A stretch of 64,000 bases of DNA, taken from contig NZ_JAQFII010000001.1 of the NCBI RefSeq assembly GCF_029504575.1, forward strand, positions 1,958,501 to 2,022,500, given 5' to 3'. The stretch comes from Streptomyces sp. SPB162 (lineage in GTDB: Bacteria > Actinomycetota > Actinomycetes > Streptomycetales > Streptomycetaceae). The first letter of the stretch is position 1; each line of letters starts with the position of its first letter. Shown here in pieces: positions 15,823-25,868 of this stretch. The notes under the pieces were generated by a model that saw nothing but the letters and a program-made list of their open reading frames with translations, was not told where the DNA came from and searched no databases. A program made the translations under genes and the position numbers.

Positions 15823-18800
15823 TAGCCGCCTCCATCATCTTCGCGGTGGTCTCGGACTCGGAGAGTCCGGCCTGCTCGGCGGCGTTCTTGGCGGCGAGCA
15901 CTGCCTTGTAGTCCCTCGGCATGACCTTGCCGAAGCGGGTGAGGGTGGTTCCCCAGTCGGCGAGCAGCTTCTCGGCGACGGTGGAGCCGGTCTCCTCCTG
16001 GTGGCGGCGCACGACATCGTGCAGCCACGTGATGTCCTCGGCGTCGAGCGACTCGACGTTGACCATGCCGGTGTTGACGTTGTCCGGGTCGAGGTCCAGG
16101 ACGTAGGCGATGCCGCCGGACATGCCGGCCGCGAAGTTGCGGCCGGTCTCGCCCAGGACGACGGCCCGGCCGCCGGTCATGTACTCGCAGCCGTGGTCGC
16201 CCACGCCTTCCGAGACGACGGTGGCGCCGGAGTTGCGGACGCAGAACCGTTCGCCGGTCCGGCCGCGCAGGAACAGCTCGCCGCCGGTCGCACCGTACGC
16301 GATGGTGTTGCCCGCGATGGTGGAGAACTCGGCGAGGTGGTCGGCGCCGCGGTCCGGGCGGACGATGACGCGCCCGCCGGACAGGCCCCTTGCCGACGTA
16401 GTCGTTGGCGTCGCCCTCCAGGCGGAGCGTGATGCCCCGGGGCAGGAAGGCGCCGAACGACTGGCCGGCGGATCCGGTCAGGGTGATGTCGATGGTGTCC
16501 TCGGGCAGGCCCGCGCCGCCGTACTTCTTCGTCACCTCGTGGCCGAGCATGGTGCCGACCGTGCGGTTGACGTTGCGGATCGGGAGCTGGACGCGGACGG
16601 GGGCGCCGGTGGTCAGCGCCTCCTCGGCGAGCTGGATCAGCGTGTTGTCGAGCGCCTTCTCCAGGCCGTGGTCCTGCACCGTGGTCTGGTGGAGGACCGC
16701 GCCCTCGGGCAGTTCCGGCACGTACAGCAGCGGGGCCAGGTCCAGGCCCTGCGCCTTCCAGTGGTCGACGGCACGCCCTGCGTCGATGAGCTCGGCGTGG
16801 CCGACTGCCTCCTCGAGGGAGCGGAAGCCCAGCTCCGCGAGGATCTCGCGGACCTCTTCCGCGATGAACTCGAAGAAGTTGACGATGTACTCGGCCTTGC
16901 CGCTGAACCGCTCGCGCAGCACCGGGTTCTGGGTGGCGACGCCGACCGGGCAGGTGTCCAGGTGGCAGACGCGCATCATGATGCAGCCCGACACGACCAG
17001 CGGGGCGGTCGCGAAGCCGAACTCCTCGGCGCCCAGCAGGGCGGCGATGACGACGTCGCGGCCGGTCTTGAGCTGGCCGTCGGTCTGCACGACGATCCGG
17101 TCGCGCAGGCCGTTGAGCAGCAGCGTCTGCTGGGTCTCGGCCAGGCCGAGCTCCCAGGGGCCGCCCGCGTGCTTGAGCGAGGTGAGCGGCGAGGCGCCCG
17201 TTCCGCCGTCGTGGCCGGAGATCAGGACGACGTCCGCGTGGGCCTTGGAGACACCGGCGGCGACGGTGCCGACGCCGACCTCGGAGACCAGCTTGACGTG
17301 AATGCGCGCCTTGGGGTTGGCGTTCTTCAGGTCGTGGATCAGCTGGGCGAGGTCCTCGATCGAGTAGATGTCGTGGTGCGGGGGCGGCGAGATCAGGCCG
17401 ACGCCGGGGGTGGAGTGCCGGGTCTTGGCGACCCAGGGGTAGACCTTGTGGCCGGGCAGCTGACCGCCCTCGCCGGGCTTGGCGCCCTGCGCCATCTTGA
17501 TCTGGATGTCGTCGGAGTTGACCAGGTATTCGCTGGTCACGCCGAAGCGGCCGGAGGCGACCTGCTTGATGGCGCTGCGCCGGGCCGGGTCGTAGAGCCG
17601 CTCGGCGTCCTCGCCGCCCTCACCGGTGTTGGACTTGCCGCCCAGCTGGTTCATAGCGATGGCGAGGGTTTCGTGCGCCTCCATGGAGATGGAGCCGTAC
17701 GACATGGCGCCGGTGGAGAAGCGCTTGACGATCGCGGAGACCGGCTCGACCTCGTCGATGGAGATCGGGGTGCGCTCGCCCTCCTTGAAGGCGAACAGGC
17801 CGCGCAGCGTCATCAGACGCTCCGACTGCTCGTCGACGCGGCTGGTGTACTGCTTGAAGATGTCGTAGCGGCGGGTCCGCGTGGAGTGCTGCAGCCGGAA
17901 GACCGTGTCCGGGTCGAACAGGTGCGGCTCGCCCTCGCGGCGCCACTGGTACTCGCCGCCGATGTCGAGCCGGCGGTGCGCGGCGGCGATGCCGGAGGCC
18001 GGGTAGGCCTTGGCGTGCCGGGCGGCGACCTCCTGGGCGACGACGTCGAGGCCGGAGCCGCCGAGCTTGGTGTCGGTGCCGTGGAAGTAGGTGTCCACGA
18101 ACTCCTTGTCCAGGCCGATGGCCTCGAAGACCTGCGCGCCGCGGTAGGAGGCGACGGTGGAGATGCCCATCTTGGACATGACCTTCAGGACGCCCTTGCC
18201 GAGCGCCTTGATGAGGTTGCGGATCGCGTCCTCGGCCTCGATGCCCTGCAGGAAGGTGTCCGCGCGGGCCAGGTCCTCGACCGACTCCATGGCCAGGTAC
18301 GGGTTGACGGCCGCGGCGCCGTAGCCGATGAGCAGCGCGACGTGGTGCACCTCGCGCACGTCGCCGGCCTCGACGATCAGGCCGACCTGGGTGCGCTGCT
18401 TGGTGCGGATGAGGTGGTGGTGGACGGCCGAGGTGAGCAGCAGCGACGGGATCGGGGCGTGCTCGGCGTCGGAGTGCCGGTCGGACAGCACGATGAGGCG
18501 TGCGCCGTCTTCCATCGCGGTGTCGACCTCGGCGCAGATCTCGGTGAGGCGTGCGGCGAGGGAGTCGCCGCCGCCCGCGACCCGGTACAGGCCGGACAGG
18601 GTCGCGGCGCCGAGGCCGGGCAGGTCGCCGTCGGCGTTGATGTGGATGAGCTTGGCCAGCTCGTCGTTGTCTATCACCGGGAAGGGCAGCACGACGTTGC
18701 GACAGGAGGCCGGCGACGGCTCCAGCAGGTTGCCGCCGGGGCCGACCGTGGAGATCAGCGAGGTGACGAGCTCCTCGCGGATGGCGTCCAGCGGCGGATT

Positions 18801-20357
18801 GGTGACCTGCGCGAACAGCTGGGTGAAGTAGTCGAAGAGCAGCCGGGGGCGCTCGGACAGCGCCGCGATCGGCGAGTCGGTGCCCATGGAGCCGAGCGGC
18901 TCGCCGCCGGTCTTGGCCATCGGGGCGAGGATGACGCGCAGCTCTTCCTCGGTGTAGCCGAAGGTCTGCTGGCGGCGGGTGACCGAGGCGTGGGTGTGCA
19001 CGATGTGCTCACGCTCGGGCAGGTCCTCCAGGGCGATCAGCCCGGCGTCGAGCCACTCCGCGTACGGGTGCTCGGCGGCCAGCGCCGTCTTGATCTCGTC
19101 GTCCTCGATGATGCGGTGCTCGGCGGTGTCGACGAGGAACATCTTGCCGGGCTGCAGCCGCCCCTTGCGGACGATCTTGCCGGGCTCGATGTCCAGGACA
19201 CCGGACTCCGAGGCGAGCACCACGAGGCCGTCGTCGGTCACCCAGTAGCGGCCGGGGCGCAGACCATTGCGGTCCAGGACCGCGCCGACCTGGGTGCCGT
19301 CGGTGAAGGTGACGCAGGCCGGCCCGTCCCAGGGCTCGATGATCGTGGAGTGGTACTGGTAGAAGGCGCGGCGGGCCGGTTCCATCGAGGCGTGGTTCTC
19401 CCACGCCTCGGGGATCATCATCAGCACGCTGTGGGGCAGCGAGCGGCCGCCGAGGTGCAGGAGTTCCAGCACCTCGTCGAAGGACGCGGTGTCCGAGGCG
19501 CCGGGGGTGCAGACCGGGAAGACCCGCTCCAGGCTGCCGTCGAACAGGTCGCTGTGGAGCTGCGACTCGCGGGCCCGCATCCAGTTGCGGTTGCCCTTGA
19601 CGGTGTTGATCTCACCGTTGTGCGCCACGAACCGGTACGGGTGTGCCAGCGGCCAGCTCGGGAAGGTGTTGGTGGAGAAGCGGGAGTGCACCAGGGCGAT
19701 GGCGGTGGCGATCCGCCGGTCCGACAGGTCCGGGAAGAACGGCTCCAGCTGCCCGGTGGTGAGCATGCCCTTGTAGATGATCGTGCGCGCGGACAGCGAC
19801 GGGAAGTAGACGTCGGCCTCGCGCTCGGCGCGCTTGCGCAGCACGAAGGCGGGACGGTCCAGCGCCAGGCCGGACCGGGTGCCCGTGGGGTCGGCGACGA
19901 AGAGCTGCGCGAAGTGCGGCATCGTCGAGCGGGCCGTGGCGCCCAGCAGCTGCGGCGCGACCGGGACCTCGCGCCAGCCGAGGACGCTGAGGCCCTCTTC
20001 GGCGGCGATCCGCTCGATCGCGTCGACCGCCTTGGTGCGGTCCTCGGTGTCGACGGGGAGGAATCCGATGCCCACGGCGTAGTGGCCGGCCTCGGGGAGG
20101 GTGAACCCGGCGGCATCGCGCAGGAACGCGTCCGGGACCTGGAGGAGGATGCCCGCGCCGTCACCCGAGTCGGGTTCGGAACCGGTGGCACCGCGGTGCT
20201 CCAGATTGCGCAGAACGGTCAGTGCCTGCTCGACCAGCGCGTGGCTGGCCTCGCCCGTCAGGGTGGCCACGAAACCGACGCCACAGGCGTCGTGCTCGTT
20301 GCGGGGGTCGTACAGTCCCTGCGGGGCGGGTCGCCCGTCCATGAACGCGGAACGCAT
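15815..20357 (-). CDS. gltB: Glutamate synthase large subunit, one-base frameshift near the 3' end
   Basis: This subunit contains a class II glutaminase whose catalytic cysteine is in [11 protein letters not shown] near the N terminus, the FMN/3Fe-4S synthase domain ([34 protein letters not shown]) and a C-terminal GXGXG helix domain. At 16386-16389 (plus-strand CCCC) there is one base too many. Upstream, the frame reads [10 protein letters not shown] and then turns to Arg/Pro-rich antisense-like sequence. Removing one base continues LSGGR, and the typical ending through [21 protein letters not shown] is found in the other frame, stopping at 15815. Corrected length is about 1513 aa, normal for the family. 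ATG at 20357 is chosen because GGGAGAG lies 4-5 nt upstream; in-frame ATGs up to 20417 exist. Confidence 0.93.
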
Positions 20358-20383
20358 CGGCTCTCCCGTCGTCGTCATCATTG

Positions 20384-20410
20384 GCATATATGCAGTGCCT
20401 GTCATAGGCA
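20384..20410. promoter_or_regulatory. Palindromes upstream of the gltB start
   Basis: A perfect 10-bp palindrome GCATATATGC (20384-20393) and an inverted repeat TGCCT-GTCAT-AGGCA (20396-20410) lie 27-53 bp before the chosen gltB start. They may be an operator or leader structure. No binding protein can be named. Confidence 0.35.
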
Positions 20411-20441
20411 TGCGCAATAGGGACGACGTTGGCCCTCTGCG

Positions 20442-20457
20442 ATTTCGTGCAGGTTAC
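20442..20457 (-). promoter_or_regulatory. GlnR-like half site upstream of gltB
   Basis: On the minus strand GTAAC-CTGCAC-GAAAT matches the GlnR a/b pair (gTnAC-n6-GaAAC) at 9 of 10 positions. The second pair of the full consensus is not present. It sits about 85-100 bp before the gltB ATG, a plausible activator position. Confidence 0.3.
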
Positions 20458-20665
20458 ATGATGACCGAGTGTTCGAGAAGCGGATACTCAGTTCCATCAT
20501 GTGGACAAGGCGCGGTGTATGCAGGCAGTACGCAGCACTTACGGACCATGTCGTTACAGAGTCGCCCGAGGCGGATCCCACCCGGCGCCACGGTCTGATG
20601 CCCGTTGGCGCGGCTCCTGAAACGAGGGAGAAACAACAGGAGGCTTGTGGCCTCGATCACCTGGC

Positions 20666-21400
20666 TCAGCCGACGGCGGTACCGATGAATGAACCCAATA
20701 CGAAGGTAACCCCGGCAGCCGCTCCGCCCAACAGGAGCTGCCGGATTCCGCTGAACCACCAGGAGCGGGCCGTGACCCGCGCCACCGCGGCGCCGCAGCC
20801 GAACAGCCCGATCAGCGCCAGTACCAGCGCGGGCCACAGCGCGGTGGCACCCAGCAGGTACGGCAGCACGGGCAGCAGCGCGCCGAGCGCGAAGGACACG
20901 AACGAGGAGCCGGCCGCCACCAACGGGGACGGCAGGTCGGCCGGGTCGATGCCCAGTTCCTCGCGGGCGTGTATCTCCAGTGCCTGCTCGGGGTCGGCCG
21001 ACAACTGCCGGGCGACCTCCATCGCCAGCTCGGGCTCCACACCGCGCGAGACGTAGAGCGCGGCGAGCTCCCGCAGCTCGTCCTTGGGGTGCCGGCTCAG
21101 TTCCAGCCGTTCGATGTCCAGCTCCGCCTCGACCAGCTCGCGCTGCGAGGCCACCGAGGTGTACTCCCCCGCCGCCATCGAGAACGCGCCTGCCGCCAGC
21201 CCGGCGAGACCGGTGACCACGATCACCTTCGTGTCGACGTCGCCGCCGGCGACACCGGTCATCAGCGCGAGGTTCGAGACCAGACCGTCCATCGCCCCGA
21301 ACACCGCGGGCCGCAGCCAGCCACCGCTGACGTCGCGGTGCGTGTGGTGCGCGACGTGGTACGGCGCGGGCTTCTCTTCGGTCTCGACGGCCGACGACAT
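20666..21400 (-). CDS. VIT1/CCC1-family iron/manganese transporter
   Basis: The 244-aa protein has the VIT fold: an N-terminal segment with HRDVSGGWLRPAVFGAMDGLVSNLALMTGVAG, a second helix pair with AGAFSMAAGEYTSVASQRE, a cytoplasmic metal-binding helical region rich in Glu (about residues 90-150), and two or three C-terminal helices. Homologues export Fe2+ or Mn2+ from the cytoplasm. The first helix Asp/Met and the EY motif are conserved metal-path residues. It stands alone between lgt and gltB. Substrate is inferred from the family. Confidence 0.88.
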   Translation of the reverse strand: MSSAVETEEKPAPYHVAHHTHRDVSGGWLRPAVFGAMDGLVSNLALMTGVAGGDVDTKVIVVTGLAGLAAGAFSMAAGEYTSVASQRELVEAELDIERLELSRHPKDELRELAALYVSRGVEPELAMEVARQLSADPEQALEIHAREELGIDPADLPSPLVAAGSSFVSFALGALLPVLPYLLGATALWPALVLALIGLFGCGAAVARVTARSWWFSGIRQLLLGGAAAGVTFVLGSFIGTAVG

Positions 21401-21520
21401 GATGGCGCTGCTCCCTCCGACCGGGGCACTCGCCCCGGTTCCCTCCCTGCGAACATCCCGAAGGTACGCGCGAATTCCGTCGCATTCCAGCTAGGAAAGG
21501 CTGCCCTAGCTGCGAAAACA

Positions 21521-21557
21521 CCGCGGCCGCCGGACTCGGGAGAGTCGGCGGCCGCGG
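21521..21557 (-). terminator. lgt terminator hairpin
   Basis: CCGCGGCCGCCG pairs with CGGCGGCCGCGG, extended by ACTC/GAGT after one bulged G; loop GGGA. It begins 16 bp beyond the lgt stop. Confidence 0.7.
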
Positions 21558-21572
21558 GAGGAACGGGGAGGA

Positions 21573-22562
21573 TCAGGAGGATTTGGACGCCTCCGCGCCA
21601 TCGTTCTTCGCACTGTCCTTCTCCGCGCCGGACGTGTCCTTGGCCTCGGGCGCGTCCTTCGCGCCGGACCTGGTGCTGCCGGAGGCCGCGACGTCCTCGG
21701 CGTCCCCGCCGGCGGAGTCCTTGTCCAGGCTCACGTCGGCGCCGGCCGCTGCCGGCTCCACGTTCGTCTCGACGCCCGGGTGCCGCTTCGCCGACACCAC
21801 CATGCCGACCACCGCGCCGATGAAGACGACGACCGCGGTCCAGCAGTTCAGCCGCAGGCCCAGCACGTGGTGCGCGTCGTCGACCCGCATGTACTCGATC
21901 CAGAAGCGGCCCACACAGTAGGACGCGACGTACAGCGCGAACGCGCGGCCGTGTCCCAGGCCGAACCTGCGGTCCGCCCAGATCACCAGCAGCGCTACAC
22001 CGACGCACCACAGCGACTCGTACAGGAACGTCGGGTGGTAGGTGCCCGCCGGGTGCTGGTCGGTGGCGCTGATCTTCAGCCCCCACGGCAGGTCGGTGGC
22101 GCGCCCGTAGAGCTCCTGGTTGAACCAGTTGCCCCAGCGGCCGCAGGCCTGCGCCAGGGCGATGCCCGGTGCGAGGGCGTCCGCCCAGGCCGGCAGCGGG
22201 ATGCCCCGGCGGTGGCAGCCGATCCAGGCGCCGACCGCGCCGAGCGCGATCGCGCCCCAGATGCCGAGGCCGCCCTCCCAGATCTTGAACGCGTTGACCC
22301 AGTTCCGGCCCTCACCGAAGTACAGCTCGTAGTCGGTGATGACGTGGTAGAGCCGGCCGCCGACGAGTCCGAAGGGCACCGCCCACACGGCGATGTCCGC
22401 GACGGTCCCCTTCTGGCCGCCGCGGGCCACCCACCGCTTGTTTCCGAGCCAGACGGCTACGAAGACGCCGATGATGATGCAGAACGCGTAGCCGCGGAGC
22501 GGAATGGGTCCGAGGTACACCACACCGCTGGACGGACTGGGAATGAAAGCGAGGTTCTCCAT
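21573..22562 (-). CDS. lgt: Prolipoprotein diacylglyceryl transferase
   Basis: The 329-aa membrane enzyme transfers diacylglycerol to the lipobox cysteine of prelipoproteins, the first step of lipoprotein maturation; lspA at 61.2 kb encodes the second. Signatures are GGRLYHVITDYELYF and the Lgt motif GRWGNWFNQELYG, among about seven membrane helices. After residue ~265 there is a hydrophilic tail of about 60 residues rich in Ala, Asp, Lys and Ser, probably cytoplasmic and disordered, as in other Streptomyces Lgt proteins. The ATG at 22562 (MENLAFIPSP) lacks a strong SD. Confidence 0.95.
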   Translation of the reverse strand: MENLAFIPSPSSGVVYLGPIPLRGYAFCIIIGVFVAVWLGNKRWVARGGQKGTVADIAVWAVPFGLVGGRLYHVITDYELYFGEGRNWVNAFKIWEGGLGIWGAIALGAVGAWIGCHRRGIPLPAWADALAPGIALAQACGRWGNWFNQELYGRATDLPWGLKISATDQHPAGTYHPTFLYESLWCVGVALLVIWADRRFGLGHGRAFALYVASYCVGRFWIEYMRVDDAHHVLGLRLNCWTAVVVFIGAVVGMVVSAKRHPGVETNVEPAAAGADVSLDKDSAGGDAEDVAASGSTRSGAKDAPEAKDTSGAEKDSAKNDGAEASKSS

Positions 22563-22636
22563 AGCAGGGCCGACGCTACCGTGCCGGGCGGGCGCAGTGG
22601 CACCCAGCCCGGCTACGGACGCGTAACGGCCTTCCG

Positions 22637-23443
22637 TCAGGAGGTGGGGGTGGGCGTGACCGTGCCCGCCTTCTTGCCCTTGTTGGCTGCCGCGACCTGC
22701 TGCTTGAGCTTGGCCGGGGTCAGTGGGTCGGACTGGTTTCCGTAGACGCTCTTGCCGTTGAGCAGGACGGTCGGCGTGGAGCTGAACCCGGAGGAGCTGA
22801 AGGCGGCGGCCGACTTCTTGATCCAGCCGTCGTACGTGCCGTTGTTCACACACGCGGTGAAGGTGTCGGTCTTCAGCCCCGGCACCTTGCCGGCGAGCTC
22901 CAGCAGGTACGCCTTGTCCCCGAACTTGTCCTCCCGCTCGTCGGGCTGGTTCTCGTAGAGGACGTCGTGGAACGCCCGGAACTTCCCGGCGTCCTGGGCG
23001 CAGACGGCGGCGTTGCCCGCGTTCAGCGATCCGGTCCCGCCCATATTGCCGTCGATGATCGTCACGAGGTGGTACTCGGTCTTCAGCGCGCCGCTGTCCT
23101 CCAGGGAGTGCACGGTGTCGCGGAAGGTCTTCTCGAACATGCCGCAGCCGGGGCAGCGGAAGTCCTCGTAGACGGTCAGCGTCGACGGCGCGTCGGCCGC
23201 GCCGGTCGGGATGACGAGGTTGTCCTTGCCGGTCGCGCCCTTGGGGGACGCCAGCGGCTTGTCCGGTTCGCTCTTGTGGTTGGCGACGACCGCGGCGATC
23301 GTCCCCGCAATCGCCAGGACGACGATGACGGCGCCGCCGACGATCCACGTCCTCTTGCGTTTCTCGCGCGCCTTGTCCTTCTCGCGCTGTTCGTACATCG
23401 CCTCACGGGCGGTGCGCTTACCCTCACGGTTCTTCTGGCTCAC
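22637..23443 (-). CDS. DsbA-like thioredoxin-fold protein, membrane-anchored
   Basis: The 268-aa protein begins at a GTG (SQKNREGKRTAREAMYEQRE), has a highly charged N terminus, one membrane helix (TWIVGGAVIVVLAIAGTIAAVV, about residues 33-54) and an extracytoplasmic thioredoxin fold. The redox motif is FRCPGCGMFE (CPGC), and the cis-Pro loop is STPTVLLNG. It is predicted to oxidise or isomerise disulfides in exported proteins. It ends 74 bp before lgt on the same strand and may be co-transcribed with it. A second member lies at 54.3 kb. Confidence 0.88.
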   Translation of the reverse strand: MSQKNREGKRTAREAMYEQREKDKAREKRKRTWIVGGAVIVVLAIAGTIAAVVANHKSEPDKPLASPKGATGKDNLVIPTGAADAPSTLTVYEDFRCPGCGMFEKTFRDTVHSLEDSGALKTEYHLVTIIDGNMGGTGSLNAGNAAVCAQDAGKFRAFHDVLYENQPDEREDKFGDKAYLLELAGKVPGLKTDTFTACVNNGTYDGWIKKSAAAFSSSGFSSTPTVLLNGKSVYGNQSDPLTPAKLKQQVAAANKGKKAGTVTPTPTS

Positions 23444-23555
23444 ACCCCTGGACAACGAACGGGGGAGGCGCGACGGCGCGGTGGACCGCGGGATTCGCCC
23501 GAACGAGGGAGGCCGGGCCGGGGACCACGCCCCGGGTTCGGGCTCCGGGTGCGCA

Positions 23556-23595
23556 CCTCGGGCCGGGCGGGCTGTTCGGCCCGCCCGGCCCGAGG
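23556..23595 (-). terminator. trp operon terminator after trpA
   Basis: A 17-bp perfect stem (CCTCGGGCCGGGCGGGC and its complement) with loop TGTTCG lies 9 bp beyond the trpA stop. It separates the trp operon from the DsbA-lgt transcript. Confidence 0.85.
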
Positions 23596-23603
23596 GCAGG
23601 CGG

Positions 23604-24419
23604 CTACGCGCGGCTGCGTACGCCCGCCGCGAGCGCGGTCGCGAGCTCGCGCACCCCGTCCAGGCCCGTTTCCAGGTCCGGTGCATCGAGGAGCCGCTTG
23701 ACGAACGCGGAGCCGACGATGACGCCGTCCGCGAAGGCGGCGACCTCGGCGGCCTGCTCGGGGTTGGAGACGCCCAGGCCGACGCAGACCGGCAGTTCGG
23801 TGGTGGCGCGGGTGCGCCGTACGAGGTCGGCCGCCTGCGCGCCGACGCTCACCCGGGTGCCGGTGACGCCCATCAGCGACGCCGCGTAGACGAAGCCGGT
23901 GCCCACCGCGGTGATCTTGGCGAGCCGTTCGTCGCGGCTGCTCGGCGCGACCACGAAGACGGTGGCCAGCCCGTGCAGCTCGGCGGCCTTGCGCCACACC
24001 TCGGACTCCTCGACCGGCAGGTCCGGCAGGATGCAGCCGGCGCCGCCCGCCTCGGCGAGGTCGGCGGCGAACCGCTCGGTGCCGTACCGGTCGACCGGGT
24101 TCCAGTACGTCATCACCAGCACCGGCGCCCCGGTGGCGGCGTGCGCCTCGCGGACGGTGCGCAGCACGTCCTTGATCCGGACGCCGCCGCGCAGCGCGAT
24201 GTCGTCGGCGGTCTGGATGACCGGTCCGTCGAGCACCGGGTCGCTGTGCGGCAGGCCGACCTCGACGACGTCGCAGCCGCCTTCGAACATGGCCTTGACG
24301 GCCGCGATACCGCCGTCGACCGAGGGGAATCCGGCCGGGAGGTAGCCGACCAGCGCGGCCCGGTTCTCGGCCTTCGCCGCGGCCAGGACGCCGTTCAACA
24401 GCTCGATGTTGCCGCTCAC
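23604..24419 (-). CDS. trpA: Tryptophan synthase alpha subunit
   Basis: The 271-aa TIM barrel cleaves indole-3-glycerol phosphate to indole, which is channelled to TrpB. Recognisable segments are [30 protein letters not shown] (catalytic Glu in [10 protein letters not shown]), [11 protein letters not shown] (catalytic Asp), and the phosphate-binding [11 protein letters not shown] and [11 protein letters not shown]. The GTG start at 24419 overlaps the trpB stop as GTGA, so the two are translationally coupled. Confidence 0.97.
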   Translation of the reverse strand: MSGNIELLNGVLAAAKAENRAALVGYLPAGFPSVDGGIAAVKAMFEGGCDVVEVGLPHSDPVLDGPVIQTADDIALRGGVRIKDVLRTVREAHAATGAPVLVMTYWNPVDRYGTERFAADLAEAGGAGCILPDLPVEESEVWRKAAELHGLATVFVVAPSSRDERLAKITAVGTGFVYAASLMGVTGTRVSVGAQAADLVRRTRATTELPVCVGLGVSNPEQAAEVAAFADGVIVGSAFVKRLLDAPDLETGLDGVRELATALAAGVRSRA

Positions 24420-25672
24420 TTGGCTTCCCCCTGCTCGTTCCCGTTCTCGTACAGACCGAAGTAGCGGGCCGCGGTGTCCATGTCCTTGTCGCCGCGGCCG
24501 GAGAGGTTCACCAGGAGCAGGGCGTCCGGGCCCAGCTCGCGGCCGATCTCCAGCGCCCCGGCGAGGGCGTGCGCGCTCTCGATCGCGGGGATGATGCCCT
24601 CGGTCCGCGACAGGAGGCGCAGCGCCTGCATCGCGTGGTCGTCGGTGACCGCGCGGTACTCGGCGCGGCCGCTGTCCTTGAGGTAGGAGTGCTCCGGGCC
24701 GACGCCCGGGTAGTCCAGTCCCGCCGAGATCGAGTAGGGCTCGGTGATCTGCCCCTCGTCGTTCTGCAGGACATAGGAGCGGGAGCCGTGCAGGATGCCG
24801 GGCTCGCCCTGGCTGAGGGTGGCGGCGTGCTCGCCGGTCTCCACTCCGTGCCCCGCGGGTTCGCAGCCGACGAGGCGTACGTCCGCGTCGGGGAGGAACG
24901 CGTGGAAGAGCCCGATGGCGTTCGATCCGCCGCCGACGCAGGCGATGGCGGCATCCGGGAGCCGTCCGGTGCGCTCCAGGATCTGCCGGCGGGCCTCGAC
25001 GCCGATGACCCGGTGGAAGTCGCGGACCAGCGCCGGGAAGGGGTGCGGCCCCGCGACCGTGCCGAAGAGGTAGTGGGTGCGGTCGACGTTGGCGACCCAG
25101 TCGCGGAACGCCTCGTTGATGGCGTCCTTGAGCGTGCGGCTGCCGGACTTTACCGACACGACCTCGGCGCCGAGCATGCGCATGCGGGCGACGTTCAGCG
25201 CCTGGCGCTGGGTGTCGACCTCGCCCATGTAGATGGTGCACTCGAGGCCGAAGAGCGCGCACGCGGTGGCGGTGGCGACGCCGTGCTGGCCGGCTCCGGT
25301 CTCGGCGATGACGCGGGTCTTGCCCATCCGCTTGGTGAGCAGCGCCTGGCCCAACACGTTGTTGATCTTGTGTGAACCGGTGTGGTTGAGGTCCTCGCGC
25401 TTGAGGAACACTCGGGCGCCGCCCGCGTGCTCGGCGAACCGCGCGACCTCGGTGAGCGCGCTCGGCCGGCCGGTGTAGTTGACCATCAGGTCGTTCAGCT
25501 CGGCGGCGAAGGCCGGATCGGCCTTGGCCTTCTCATACTCGGCGGCGACCTCGTCCACGGCGGCGACCAGCGCCTCCGGGATGAACTTGCCGCCGAACGC
25601 GCCGAAGTAGCCCTCGGCGGTCGGGATCCGGCCCTCGGGGTCGGGAATGAAGAATTCGGGCATGGCAGACAC
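24416..25672 (-). CDS. trpB: Tryptophan synthase beta subunit
   Basis: The 418-aa PLP enzyme condenses indole with serine. The Schiff-base lysine is in [14 protein letters not shown], the indole channel region is [17 protein letters not shown], and the phosphate-binding GGGSNAIG loop is present. It starts [21 protein letters not shown] three codons on is an alternative start. It lies 48 bp after the small trpM gene. Confidence 0.97.
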   Translation of the reverse strand: MSAMPEFFIPDPEGRIPTAEGYFGAFGGKFIPEALVAAVDEVAAEYEKAKADPAFAAELNDLMVNYTGRPSALTEVARFAEHAGGARVFLKREDLNHTGSHKINNVLGQALLTKRMGKTRVIAETGAGQHGVATATACALFGLECTIYMGEVDTQRQALNVARMRMLGAEVVSVKSGSRTLKDAINEAFRDWVANVDRTHYLFGTVAGPHPFPALVRDFHRVIGVEARRQILERTGRLPDAAIACVGGGSNAIGLFHAFLPDADVRLVGCEPAGHGVETGEHAATLSQGEPGILHGSRSYVLQNDEGQITEPYSISAGLDYPGVGPEHSYLKDSGRAEYRAVTDDHAMQALRLLSRTEGIIPAIESAHALAGALEIGRELGPDALLLVNLSGRGDKDMDTAARYFGLYENGNEQGEAK

Positions 25673-25712
25673 AGGAGTCCCCTGACAGTGAAATGCGGTG
25701 GCTGATGGAGGT

Positions 25713-25731
25713 GTCGCGGCTCAGCCGCGAC
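25713..25731. repeat. Perfect hairpin at the trpM/trpB junction
   Basis: GTCGCGG-CTCAG-CCGCGAC forms a 7-bp stem with a 5-nt loop that includes the trpM stop codon. It could slow ribosomes or polymerase, or protect RNA ends, between trpM and trpB. Confidence 0.45.
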
Positions 25732-25864
25732 GCCATCGCATTCCGTTGACCTGTCCGGGCTCGCCGCCGATCACGTACCGTACGCGCCGGCCGAGCACGC
25801 GACGCGCAGGCGCGCGGCAGCCGCGGGGGCGGCAGCCGGGGGCGAGGCGGGTCGCGATGGACAT
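25721..25864 (-). CDS. trpM: TrpM small protein of the trp operon
   Basis: The 47-aa Arg-rich protein starts at an ATG 4 bp after the trpC stop and ends before trpB. Its core CRPRGCRAPARRV ... RRVRYVIG matches my memory of the conserved Streptomyces TrpM (also trpX), reported in S. coelicolor to modulate tryptophan biosynthesis and differentiation. It contains two cysteines and 13 arginines and has no membrane segment. The mechanism is unknown. Confidence 0.8.
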   Translation of the reverse strand: MSIATRLAPGCRPRGCRAPARRVLGRRVRYVIGGEPGQVNGMRWRRG

Positions 25865-25868
25865 GCGG

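Noticed and set aside
16110..20420. 1436-codon open frame on the plus strand across gltB
   Set aside because: Antisense shadow of gltB; composition is the mirror of a real GC-rich gene, and no SD or known domain is present.
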